DNA of 64,000 nucleotides from Microcoleus sp. FACHB-61. Its GTDB lineage: Bacteria > Cyanobacteriota > Cyanobacteriia > Cyanobacteriales > Microcoleaceae. The translations under genes and the position numbers were made by a program. The stretch's first letter is position 1. Each line of letters opens with the position of its first letter. Below, one piece after another: positions 28,357-37,054 of the stretch. The stretch lies in NCBI GenBank assembly GCA_014695295.1, contig JACJNY010000013.1:94845-158844 (forward strand), read 5' to 3'. Under the pieces are notes generated by a model. It was not told the origin of the DNA and searched no databases. It saw nothing but the letters and a program-made list of their open reading frames with translations.

Positions 28357-28584
28357 TTATTCGCTCTTGCGGCTTTTGCGACCGCCTTCGCGACCAATTT
28401 GAGCCATGTGTTCGCGATTTCTGCTGACAGCTTCGCCGCCTTTTTGGCCAGCTTGTCTGGCTTCTTCAGGGGTGAATTCGTGTGCAGTTCCTTTCTCGTG
28501 TGCAGCTTTTCCGCCTTTGCTAGCAATTGCGCGCTGTTTTTCTGCATCCATAGAAGCGAATCCGCGTTTGCTTTTCTCAGCCAT
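28357..28584 (-). CDS. KGG-repeat general stress protein (Con-10/YciG-like)
   Basis: 75 residues from ATG 28584, preceded by GAGGAG at a good Shine-Dalgarno distance; a longer frame to 28641 lacks this. The protein MAEKSKRGFASMDAEKQ...ASKGGKAAHEKG...FTPEEARQAGQKGGEAVS...AQIGREGGRKSRK contains three KGG/EGG repeats, as in GsiB, YciG and conidiation protein Con-10, which are small, hydrophilic, stress-induced proteins thought to protect against water loss. Very Lys/Glu/Gly-rich and probably disordered. A perfect 8-bp dyad lies about 175 bp upstream and may be a regulatory site. Confidence 0.88.
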   Translation of the reverse strand: MAEKSKRGFASMDAEKQRAIASKGGKAAHEKGTAHEFTPEEARQAGQKGGEAVSRNREHMAQIGREGGRKSRKSE

Positions 28585-29037
28585 GACTGTCTCCTCGTTA
28601 TTGTTCTGATTTTTTAGCTCGATCGCGCCTTCGCCTCCCACTGTCGTGGTTGCTCCCAGTCAGTGGTGAGATATCCGACGGTAAATTATGAAACCTCATC
28701 AGACGAATCTAAGCTTTTGGTCTAAATCGCAGGATGACTCTTTCATAATTTACAAATGTGAACTAAAAATAGTTCACGCCCGGGCACTATAGTTAGAGCC
28801 GCCAATGTTTAAGCAGGTTACTGTCTTTCAATCATTGTAGAAACCCCCGCAACTTTTATACCTCTTTCTCAGGTATAGTCATTCTCTAGTTCGCTGGAAG
28901 GATGGAACCGAAAGCTGATTGGGGGTAGACTCATAGGATTTTTTGACTTAACGGCGACACCTCAAAAATTAAAAGTCTAAAGAGGGATGCTTTTTTGTCT
29001 TTTTACTTTTTTTTTTGATGCCTTCCGCGCTTGCCAA
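28585..29037. other. 453-bp intergenic region upstream of the KGG gene
   Basis: Apart from the dyad at 28758-28777, no gene is seen. Endonuclease V ends at the right side. The region should carry the promoter of the stress gene. Confidence 0.5.
28758..28777. promoter_or_regulatory. Perfect dyad GTGAACTA-AAAA-TAGTTCAC
   Basis: Two 8-bp arms separated by AAAA, about 175 bp upstream of the KGG stress protein start. Size and symmetry fit a dimeric repressor or activator site, but no T-run follows for a terminator. Which protein would bind is unknown. Confidence 0.4.
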
Positions 29038-29691
29038 TTATCCCGATGTTAGTTGGTCTGCCGATCGAGTTGTTTCTGGTAAGCGATATTTTGGGGCGCA
29101 GCGCAGCACGTACTCGATCGCACTTATCAAGTTTACCTTATGACCTATGGAAACATAAATCGGTTTTACCCCTGTTTGCGTCCTCAGCGCTGCGCCTACC
29201 GTTGCTCCCTCCAGCAGCAAGGGCTGCCAACTGCCCCGGTCGAATCCAACTTCTAAATGTTCTCCAATAAATCGATTTTTGGCAACTCCGATCGTCGCAA
29301 TTCCTGTCAAAACCCCCAAATGGCAGGCAAGACCGAACCTGCGGGGATGCGCTAGTCCTTGACCGTCGCACAATATCAAGTCTGGCTTCAAACTGATATT
29401 TTCCAAAGCTTCCAGGACTGCCGGCACTTCTCGAAAAGACAGGAAACCGGGAATGTAAGGAAAAGCTGTAGGACTGCGAACCACAGCTTGCTGCTGCAAC
29501 TGCAAGTCGGGAAAGCTCAGAACTGTTACAGCGGCCCGCGATACGTCGTCTGCAATGTCGTACCCTACATCTACGCCTGCGACGTACCGAACTGGCGACA
29601 GTTGATTTTCGGTAATTACCTCTGACCGAAGCTCTTCTTGAATGGCGATCGCCTCTTCAATTGTCTGGGGCCAAGGGTGTCGCTGCAACAT
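29038..29691 (-). CDS. nfi: Endonuclease V (deoxyinosine 3' endonuclease)
   Basis: 217 residues, normal length. Conserved Nfi motifs: RYVAGVDVGYD with the first catalytic Asp, TAFPYIPGFLSFREVP (the PYVSGFLAFRE wedge motif), LILCDGQGLAHPRRFGLACHLG (catalytic Asp in CDG), IGVAKNRFIG and YVSIGHKVNL. It nicks DNA at the second bond 3' to deoxyinosine and so starts repair of deaminated adenine. No obvious operon partner. The assignment is firm. Confidence 0.95.
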   Translation of the reverse strand: MLQRHPWPQTIEEAIAIQEELRSEVITENQLSPVRYVAGVDVGYDIADDVSRAAVTVLSFPDLQLQQQAVVRSPTAFPYIPGFLSFREVPAVLEALENISLKPDLILCDGQGLAHPRRFGLACHLGVLTGIATIGVAKNRFIGEHLEVGFDRGSWQPLLLEGATVGAALRTQTGVKPIYVSIGHKVNLISAIEYVLRCAPKYRLPETTRSADQLTSG

Positions 29692-30342
29692 TAGACCTCT
29701 TTATTTAACCGTTCTCATCTAAGGTTAACTTATCTTCGGATCTTTTTAAACTCGGAGTTTTATCGTTTGTCGCTATAAATTCCCAACTTGCCCAAGGAGT
29801 CTTTTTTTATACTCTGGAGGGTTGAGCGAGGCGGGCGTCGGCTTATTCTACATATAAAATCTGTACGTCGGAGAGCGAAATTTTATCTTTCGCGGCTTGC
29901 ACCAACCGGCAAAGGTTTCACCGCTGCTGGCATCCAATTTTCTACTCAAAATTCACAAAAAATACCTGTTTGATGCTGATTTTTTAGCTTTCTAGAAAGC
30001 TTTTTCTTTGCGATCGCCATTTTATCCCTTGTTGGAGAGCGATCGAGCTACCTATTTGCTTCTTCTTTATCTAAAATCATCCCCATTGTCAAGATGAGTG
30101 AAACATTTATTCATCAATAATCTCAGGCAGAAGCGCCATTGTTCATCCCCGAGCATCGATTTAGCATAAATCTAATATTTTTTGGTAGTTAAGAGGTTCC
30201 CAGACCCTCACAACTATATGACTTTTATGAATAAAAAACCAATGAATTTATGAGTTGTTGCCCCATTAACATGAAGTTAGAATATTAGATAATAGGGAAT
30301 AGAAGACTAACATCCAGTAACACAACCTAGCTGTATTAACCT
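29692..30342. other. 651-bp gene-free region between divergent genes
   Basis: Lies between endonuclease V (minus) and the band 7 gene (plus) and should hold both promoters. I see no RNA gene or convincing promoter boxes; short frames near 29788-29973 have no protein character. Confidence 0.5.
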
Positions 30343-31176
30343 ATGAAAACCATGCAAAGTGTTCGGTACAACCTAGCTCTCTACATCGTCGGTGGCATCG
30401 TCTTCATCATCGCCGCCTTAATTTTAAGACCTTTTGCTATCGTCGGCCCAGGGGAACGCGGCGTCATGATGCGCTTCGGCAAAGTTCAAGACGCGATTTT
30501 AGATGAAGGCATCCACCCGATTTTACCGATCGTCACTTCTGTAAAAACTCTGAGCGTGCGGGTACAAAAAACAGATATGAATGCAGATGCAGCATCCAAA
30601 GACTTGCAAAAAATTACTACTGATTTGGCAGTCAACTGGAATGTTGACCCCGCCCACGTCAATCAAGTTTTTCAACAAATAGGAGACGAAGAACAAATTG
30701 TTGCCAGCATTCTGAGTCCGGCCATTTCTGAAGTTCTCAAAGCAGCAACTTCAAAAAAAACCGCCGAAGAAATTATCACTAAGCGCACGGAACTCAAAAC
30801 AGAAATCGACAACAGCCTCAAAAAGCGTTTGGAACCTTACGGCGTCATCGTCAGAGATGTTTCGTTAATAAATTTTGGGTTTTCTCCAGAATTTAGCAAA
30901 GCCATCGAAGCTAAACAGATAGCCGAACAAGAAGCCAAACAAGCAGAGTTTACAGTTAGAAAAGCAACCCAAGACGCTCAAGCCCAAATTAACCGCGCTA
31001 AAGGTCAAGCCGAAGCTCAGCGCTTGCAGCGGCAAACTTTAACTTCAGAAATTTTGCAGCAGCAAGCGATTGAAAAATGGAACGGTCAGTTTCCGACTGT
31101 AATGGGAGGAAGCGGAAGTTTGCCGTTAATTAATATTGCGCCGCCGATCTCTCAAGCTGCAACTCCTGCTAAATAA
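30343..31176 (+). CDS. SPFH/band 7 (prohibitin/HflC-like) membrane protein
   Basis: 277 residues. One N-terminal membrane helix (about 10-30), then an SPFH domain: VGPGERGVMMRFGKVQDAILDEGIHPILPIV is the typical opening, followed by TTDLAVNWNVDPAHVNQVFQQIGD and VIVRDVSLINFGFSPEFSKAIEAKQIAEQEA. The C-terminal helical region is Ala/Glu/Gln-rich (KATQDAQAQINRAKGQAEAQRLQ) and forms the coiled coil by which these proteins build ring-shaped assemblies around membrane proteases such as FtsH. This prohibitin-type member is widespread in cyanobacteria. It stands alone. Confidence 0.92.
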   Translation: MKTMQSVRYNLALYIVGGIVFIIAALILRPFAIVGPGERGVMMRFGKVQDAILDEGIHPILPIVTSVKTLSVRVQKTDMNADAASKDLQKITTDLAVNWNVDPAHVNQVFQQIGDEEQIVASILSPAISEVLKAATSKKTAEEIITKRTELKTEIDNSLKKRLEPYGVIVRDVSLINFGFSPEFSKAIEAKQIAEQEAKQAEFTVRKATQDAQAQINRAKGQAEAQRLQRQTLTSEILQQQAIEKWNGQFPTVMGGSGSLPLINIAPPISQAATPAK

Positions 31177-31306
31177 GCTTAAATAAGCTGCTGCGGATCG
31201 TGATTGCTAGGGCGCCGAGAGAAGGGGAGAGGGCCTGAGGGGGAGAGAGCCTGAGGGGAGAGGAATTGAGGGTTCTTCGCTGCAGAAGTGAAGATGTGCT
31301 TTTTTC

Positions 31307-34300
31307 ATGGCCCAACAGCAAGCGTACAAAATACAATTAACAACTAAGGTTAGATTCGGCTTACTTAAGTACGAAGATAGAATTTACGTGGCGCGAATGC
31401 TGAAAAAGGCTAAAGTAATAAGCAACTCGGAAATTGTAAAGGTTTGCTTGAAAGTTCGGCTGATGGGAGATCGGGAGAACCAGTCAATTTCTAATTTAGG
31501 TGAAGTGGGGGATGCCGGCGATCGCCATACTGCATCAGAAGCACTGTGGCTGTGCGATCAAGCCTTGGCAGCTACTAGCAGTGGCATTGTCATTGCTGAC
31601 GCCAATGCACCTGATTGTCCGATAATTTATTGCAATCCGGCCTTTGAACGGATGACAGGTTACTGTGCCAGTGAGATATTGGGGCGCAATTGCCGATTTT
31701 TGCAAGGCCCCGATACCGATCGAACTACCGTAGCTAACATCCGCGACGCCTTGCGCCAAGGTCGAGAAATCCAGACAACAATCAAAAATTACCGCAAAGA
31801 CGGCAGTCCTTTTTGGAGCAAATTGTCGCTATCTCCCGTGCGAGACGACAGCGCTAACTTGACTCACTTTGTCGGGATTCAGTCGGACTTGTCGGAACGG
31901 GTATGTGAAGTGCACGAAGCATTGCAGCAAGCTAACGACCAATTGCAAACGATTTTGGAAGCAGTTCCGGGAACAGTATCTTGGATTAGCTCGGATTTGC
32001 GCTATTTGGGGGTTAACCAGCACTTAGCCAAACTCTACGGTTTGCCGCCGTCGGCTTTTGTCGGTCAAGATATTGGTTTTCTGGGCGGTAGCCCGGATTT
32101 TTACTCTTTTGTGGTGGAGTTTTTTGCCAGCGACGCTACGGAAGCGGTTAGAGAACTCAGCGCTAAGGTGAAAACCGACGGCGGAGAGTCGGCGGGATAT
32201 TATTTGATTGTGGCTCAAAAGTACGATCGGGGCAAAGCAGCTTGTATGGTAGGGATAGACATTACCGAGCGCAAGCGGACAGAAGAAGCTCTGGTGCTGA
32301 CTCGCAAGGCGGTGGAAAGTTCGAGCGACGCGATCGGCATTAGCGATGCCAACGGCACTCACATCTATCAAAATCAAGCGTTTTCTCAGCTATTTGAATG
32401 GGAGACTGCAGAGGAATTTAAGCTAGCCGGAGGTATCTCGGCAGTTTTTGCTGACCCCGCAGTCGCAAACGAGGTACTCGACACGATCGCCCAGGGTTAT
32501 TCTTGGTCTGGTGAAATTACCAACCGCACTAAAAGCGGCAAAATGTTGCAAGTGCTGCTGCGGGCAGATGCTATTAAAGACCGCACAGGGAAAATTGTCG
32601 GTCTGATTTACATGAATACCGATATTACCGAGCGCAAGCGCACGGAACAAGAGCTGCGGCAAAGCGAAAAGCGCTTTCGATCGTTGATTGAAAATGCTAG
32701 AGACATTATTGTGATTTTCGACGAGAAAGGCTTTTGCCGCTATGTCTCTCCTTCCCTACAGCGGATTTTGGGCTACCCGACGGCGGAAGTGCTCGGCCGG
32801 TCTGTATTTGACTTGATTCACCCTGACGAATTGCCGATGGTAGATCAAGTGTTCAAAGGTGTGATGCAAATGCCGAGAGTTAGCCTGGGATTGGCGGAAT
32901 ACCGAGTGCTGCACAAGGACGGTTCCTGGTGCGTGTTGGAAGCGGTGGCGACGAATTTGCTCGACGAACCTTCGGTGGGGGGAATTGTGGTCAACTGTCA
33001 CGACGTGACTGAGCGCAAGGTGGCTGAAGACCAATTGTTGCACGATGCTTTGCACGATGCGCTGACGGAGTTGCCGAACCGCGCTTTGTTGACTGACAGG
33101 TTGGGGCAAGCTTTTGCCCGCGCCCAACGGCATCCCAGCGAGCAGTTTGCGGTGCTGTTTCTGGATTTGGACAGGTTTAAGGTGATTAATGACAGCCAAG
33201 GACACCGCACGGGCGATCGGCTGTTGGTGGCTGTGGCTCGCCGTCTCTTGACTTGTTTGCGGCCTGGCGATACGGCGGCTCGTCTGGGGGGAGATGAGTT
33301 TGTGATTTTGCTGGAGGAAATTCACGGTGTTGATGAGGCGATCGCCCAAGCAAAGGAAATTCTCAAGGCGATCGAACGGCCGCTGAATTTGGACGGTAAT
33401 AAAGTTTTAATTACTGCTAGCATCGGCATTGCTTTGAGTACCGACAAATATCAGTGGGCAGGAGATATTTTGCGCGATGCTGATATTGCGATGTACCGGG
33501 CAAAGGCTCTCGGTAAAGCTCGCTACGAAGTGTTTACCAGTGCGATGCACACTCGCGCTGTGGCTTTGATGAACTTGGAACACGATTTGCGAGAATCGGT
33601 TGAAGAACTAAATTTGAAATATTCGATAGTGGATTTCGGATGTGTGGCGGTGGAGGACACCTCGCCGAGCAGCGAAATAGATCGGAAGTTGGATCGTCCG
33701 AAATCGCAATTGGCTCCTTATAAATTGGAATGTCCTTTTACTGTTTATTATCAGCCGATCGTTTGTTTGAAAACTGGAGCAGTTATCGGATTTGAGGCGC
33801 TGGTGCGCTGGCTGCACCCGGAACGGGGTTTAGTTTCCCCGATGGAATTTATTGCGATGGCAGAGGAAACAGGGTTAATTATGCCTTTGGGTTTGTGGGT
33901 TTTGAACGAAAGCTGCCGTCAAATTATCAAGTGGCAAAGTTTGAATTTGCCTGTGGGAAATTCGCGGTTGACAGTAGCAGTAAACCTTTCCGGGAGGCAG
34001 TTTTCGGAACCAGACTCGATAGAACAAATTAAGCAAGTTTTGCTGGAAACGGGAGTTGATGCTCGCTGTTTGAAGTTGGAGATTACTGAGAGTGTGGTGA
34101 TGGAAGATGGGGAAGTGGCGGCGGAGATGCTTTCGCAGTTGAGAGAGTTGGGGATTGAGCTGTGCATTGATGATTTCGGCACTGGTTATTCGTCTCTGAG
34201 TTATTTGCACAAGTTCCCGATTAATATTTTGAAGGTCGATCGCTCTTTTGTCAGCCGCATTGGGGAAATGGGCGAAAATTTGGAAATCGTGCGGGCGATC

Positions 34301-34474
34301 GTTATGCTGGCCCGCAGTTTGGGGATGGAGGTAGTGGCAGAAGGTGTCGAAACCGCCGTTCAATTGGCTCAAATGCGGGCGATCGGCTGCGAGTACGGTC
34401 AGGGATACTTTTTCTCTAAACCTCTCGACAGCGAGGCAGCTACAGCCTTATTAAAGCGATCGCCCAAATGGTGA
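31307..34474 (+). CDS. LOV-PAS-GGDEF-EAL c-di-GMP enzyme, putative blue-light receptor
   Basis: 1,055 residues. The first PAS (about 82-200) is a LOV domain: GRNCRFLQG with the flavin-adduct Cys129, preceded by NPAFERMTGY and followed by NYRKDGSPFWSKLSLSPV. Three further PAS/PAC domains follow (about 205-325, 330-445, 450-570). The diguanylate cyclase domain has an intact GGDEF (661-665) with an RPGD inhibitory (I) site exactly five residues upstream. The EAL phosphodiesterase domain keeps EALVRWLHP (Glu830) and DDFGTGYSSL. An unusual insertion of about 50 residues lies between GGDEF and EAL. The first 80 residues have no domain; Met53 is an alternative start. It should make or break c-di-GMP, probably under blue light, affecting motility or attachment. 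Confidence 0.92.
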   Translation: MAQQQAYKIQLTTKVRFGLLKYEDRIYVARMLKKAKVISNSEIVKVCLKVRLMGDRENQSISNLGEVGDAGDRHTASEALWLCDQALAATSSGIVIADANAPDCPIIYCNPAFERMTGYCASEILGRNCRFLQGPDTDRTTVANIRDALRQGREIQTTIKNYRKDGSPFWSKLSLSPVRDDSANLTHFVGIQSDLSERVCEVHEALQQANDQLQTILEAVPGTVSWISSDLRYLGVNQHLAKLYGLPPSAFVGQDIGFLGGSPDFYSFVVEFFASDATEAVRELSAKVKTDGGESAGYYLIVAQKYDRGKAACMVGIDITERKRTEEALVLTRKAVESSSDAIGISDANGTHIYQNQAFSQLFEWETAEEFKLAGGISAVFADPAVANEVLDTIAQGYSWSGEITNRTKSGKMLQVLLRADAIKDRTGKIVGLIYMNTDITERKRTEQELRQSEKRFRSLIENARDIIVIFDEKGFCRYVSPSLQRILGYPTAEVLGRSVFDLIHPDELPMVDQVFKGVMQMPRVSLGLAEYRVLHKDGSWCVLEAVATNLLDEPSVGGIVVNCHDVTERKVAEDQLLHDALHDALTELPNRALLTDRLGQAFARAQRHPSEQFAVLFLDLDRFKVINDSQGHRTGDRLLVAVARRLLTCLRPGDTAARLGGDEFVILLEEIHGVDEAIAQAKEILKAIERPLNLDGNKVLITASIGIALSTDKYQWAGDILRDADIAMYRAKALGKARYEVFTSAMHTRAVALMNLEHDLRESVEELNLKYSIVDFGCVAVEDTSPSSEIDRKLDRPKSQLAPYKLECPFTVYYQPIVCLKTGAVIGFEALVRWLHPERGLVSPMEFIAMAEETGLIMPLGLWVLNESCRQIIKWQSLNLPVGNSRLTVAVNLSGRQFSEPDSIEQIKQVLLETGVDARCLKLEITESVVMEDGEVAAEMLSQLRELGIELCIDDFGTGYSSLSYLHKFPINILKVDRSFVSRIGEMGENLEIVRAIVMLARSLGMEVVAEGVETAVQLAQMRAIGCEYGQGYFFSKPLDSEAATALLKRSPKW

Positions 34475-34782
34475 ACTGAACCAAATATTTAATTTGTATA
34501 TTAAAAAATATTAAAACTCTTGCGCGGTGTGCTTATTGGAGAATCACACGATTTTAGATTTTAGATTTTAGATTTTAGATTGAAGAAAGCGACTCCACTG
34601 ATAAATCCGGGGGATGGCGATCGGGATTCCGAGCTTTTTTTTCGCTCCACGAATGAATCCGGGGGCTTGTGAGCAAATTGCTTGATTGTCAATAAGGGCG
34701 ATCGATCTTTTCGTAATCTATGCCTTGAGTGTTCAAATTAAAATTGAGTATAATAGAAAACTATAGAGATAGGTAAAAATAT
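34475..34782. repeat. ATTTTAG heptamer array in a 308-bp gap
   Basis: GATTTTAG and about three more ATTTTAG units at about 34550-34581, the same heptamer as at 24861. No gene lies in the gap; GAGTATAATAGAAAACTAT at about 34744 could contain the -10 box of the Uma2 gene. Confidence 0.6.
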
Positions 34783-35499
34783 ATGTCTCAATCTGTTGTG
34801 CCAGCAGTCGAAGAAAAACAGCCCGATACTTCGCCGACATTAACTTTTGAAGAATACCGATTTTATCAAAGCAAAGACGATGTAAAATACGAACTGTACA
34901 AAGGCAAATTAATACCGCTGGCAACAGCAACAGTTTTACACATAAAAATTTGCGAATATTTAGTTTACAAATTGCAGCGTTACCTAGCTGAACACAATCT
35001 TGACTTAGTAGTAAAAACAGGCTTGGGAGTAAGAACAGAAGAAAATTCCTCCCGTGTTCCTGATGTAGTTGTTTGCACTCAAAGTCTTTTGGAGCAAGCT
35101 GCTGCTAGACCCGGAGGGGGCATCCTTGACTTGGATGAAATAGCGTTATTAGTAATAGAAGTAGTTAGCCAAGATCGGCGCGCAGATTATATAACTAAAC
35201 GAGGAGAGTACCAACTAGCTAACGTACCGGAATATGTGATTGTTGACCCAACAGAAAACAGACAACGGGTGCGAGTTATGGCATTTCTCGAAGGTGATGA
35301 CATTTATACAGAGGTAAATTACTTGCCGGGTGAGGAAATGGAATCTGTAGTATTTCCCAATCTGAGATTATCAGTCAATGAAATTTTAGATCCGCCATTG
35401 GTGGAAGGGTTAATTAAGGCAGAACAAGCTCAATTGCAGAAAGCTGAAAGATTGGCTGCGAGGTTGCGGGAATTGGGCGTAGATCCTGATGCTGTGTAG
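34783..35499 (+). CDS. Uma2 family (DUF820) PD-(D/E)XK nuclease-like protein
   Basis: 238 residues. LTFEEYRFYQSKDDVKYELYKGKLIPLA at the start, RVPDVVVCTQSLL, IALLVIEVVSQDRRADYITKRGEY and VPEYVIVDPTENR are characteristic of the Uma2/DUF820 family, which is strongly expanded in cyanobacteria. The Asp of RVPDVVV and the EVVS glutamate (in place of E-x-K, with a Lys further on in DYITKR) form the predicted nuclease site. The C-terminal 30 residues (LIKAEQAQLQKAERLAARLRE) form a coiled coil. No member has a settled biological role. It ends convergently 59 bp from the DUF1802 gene of the neighbouring operon. Confidence 0.9.
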   Translation: MSQSVVPAVEEKQPDTSPTLTFEEYRFYQSKDDVKYELYKGKLIPLATATVLHIKICEYLVYKLQRYLAEHNLDLVVKTGLGVRTEENSSRVPDVVVCTQSLLEQAAARPGGGILDLDEIALLVIEVVSQDRRADYITKRGEYQLANVPEYVIVDPTENRQRVRVMAFLEGDDIYTEVNYLPGEEMESVVFPNLRLSVNEILDPPLVEGLIKAEQAQLQKAERLAARLRELGVDPDAV

Positions 35500-35558
35500 G
35501 AAATTGGATAAAGTGCGCGCGGCGAAGCTATCCCGTAGGAAATCGCCCTTGATGTATC

Positions 35559-37013
35559 TCAATCATCTAGCGGCAAGTCGCGCAGGAAATAAAAGCGATC
35601 GCTTTGCCAATTGTCTCCTTTAATTCGCCCTAAGTAACCAGTCAGCGGTGAAGAAAGTTCTATAGTCAAATCCTTTACTGATTCGTTTGTCAGCTTAGAA
35701 TCAGTGGCGGCAAATGTAGCATTGTATTGAACTTTAATCTCAACAACCGTTGGAAAGTCGCTATCTGAGCAAAGTTGTTTCACTGCTTGTATGATTTGCG
35801 ATCGCAGCCTAATTTCTCTTTCAACTTTCTGAATATAATCATTAATTCTGTCGTCAATTTGCCGCCCCATTTCTAGATAGGGCTTGAGTTCAACTAAGTT
35901 GACAGCACCTGGATATTTAGCTTTTAACTCAACTAGCTTCTGTAAAGTCATGGCATTGATAATACTAACTTTCCATTCTTGTGCTGCTTTCAACATATCC
36001 GCCGAAGGATTGCCAGGGCCAATCACTAACTTGGTAGATTCTAAAAATTTATCCCGACTTAAGTGCATTCCTCCCAGTTTAATCAATTCCTCAGCAGTTC
36101 GACTGGGGATAAGTCTACCCGCCTTACACTCACCAACTAAGGGATAGGGTTTGGAGCAAAATAAATCTAAGCCACCAGCACCGCCTTTGTAGGCATTCTC
36201 AATCTTGAATCCTAAAAATTCAAGGCTTTGACGTGTGATATTCTCAAAATCGGTGCCTGCTTGATAGTTGCTTTTTTTTTCTTCTAGTTCTATGCTGCGA
36301 TTTCCCAAAGCTGCGATCGTTTTAATCCAATCTAAATCTAGATCGGGTTTTGCTGTTGGTGAGTTTTCAGACCAACCTAGAAATATTTTAATTTCTGCGT
36401 CTAGTTGTTTGGCTTTTGGGTTGGTGGTGGATAAATGCACTAATGCACTTTGCAACTCTTCCAATTCTGGATGTTCTGGCGACTCTAGGTTTACCAGCTT
36501 TTGACGGCGTTTGGCAAAGATAGACTCGCTCAACACAGGCGTTGAATCAGTAACAGTTAGGGATTTTGGCAAAGATACAAAGTTGCCGCTGGGATGCACT
36601 GGCATTTCCAGTGGCTGAGGTAGCAGATAAACCCGCAGGTAAGCTACAAAAATAAAAGGACGCTGCTGGAGAATTTGCTGTAATGCCTCTGTTTTCCAGA
36701 CTGTTAACAGCGACAAAGCCTCTAATGATTCAGAATCGTTCAGCGTTTGGCAAAATTCGCACCTAGCCCAAGCTTTGATCGAAACTTTATCTGAATCTAA
36801 CTGAGCAAGTGCCTTTTGAGCAACCTGCAAAAAATGCGATCGATAATATTGATCGTAGGGCAAGTTACCTGAACCAGTGCCTGGATAGAGTGCATATTGT
36901 TCTCCCGGATTAAACGTTCGCCACACTAGGGCTGCAATCATTCGCCCTTGGATTAAACCTTCTAAGTCTGGGGCCGGCAAACGGATAGCCCTGTCAATGT
37001 TGACTAGCGACAT
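35559..37013 (-). CDS. DUF1802 domain fused to a PD-(D/E)XK nuclease-like domain
   Basis: 484 residues. Residues about 28-140 resemble DUF1802: YALYPGTG..., VSIKAWARCEF, LEALSLLTVWKTEAL, FIFVAYLRVYLLPQPLEMP. Residues about 250-370 look like a restriction-endonuclease-like domain: Glu256 in GTDFENITRQSLEFLGF, Asp283 in KGGAGGLDLFC and Glu295/Lys297 in LVGECKAGR give the E...D...ExK set, followed by KLVIGPGNPSADMLKAAQEWKVSIINAMTLQKLV, as in Mrr-type domains. A helical C-terminal part follows. It is the last gene of the three-gene operon, 41 bp after the ATPase. A DNA-cleaving effector is inference; no homologue of known function is recalled. Confidence 0.7.
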   Translation of the reverse strand: MSLVNIDRAIRLPAPDLEGLIQGRMIAALVWRTFNPGEQYALYPGTGSGNLPYDQYYRSHFLQVAQKALAQLDSDKVSIKAWARCEFCQTLNDSESLEALSLLTVWKTEALQQILQQRPFIFVAYLRVYLLPQPLEMPVHPSGNFVSLPKSLTVTDSTPVLSESIFAKRRQKLVNLESPEHPELEELQSALVHLSTTNPKAKQLDAEIKIFLGWSENSPTAKPDLDLDWIKTIAALGNRSIELEEKKSNYQAGTDFENITRQSLEFLGFKIENAYKGGAGGLDLFCSKPYPLVGECKAGRLIPSRTAEELIKLGGMHLSRDKFLESTKLVIGPGNPSADMLKAAQEWKVSIINAMTLQKLVELKAKYPGAVNLVELKPYLEMGRQIDDRINDYIQKVEREIRLRSQIIQAVKQLCSDSDFPTVVEIKVQYNATFAATDSKLTNESVKDLTIELSSPLTGYLGRIKGDNWQSDRFYFLRDLPLDD

Positions 37014-37054
37014 GAGAGTATTTATCCCAATATGAAGTGATAGTTTAGGAAGCC

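Noticed and set aside
28308..28547. 79-residue frame overlapping the KGG gene
   Set aside because: Shifted reading of the same sequence with no start signal; the KGG frame has a strong ribosome binding site and recognisable repeats.
32756..33349. 197-residue minus frame opposite the GGDEF domain
   Set aside because: Antisense shadow of a strongly conserved coding region.
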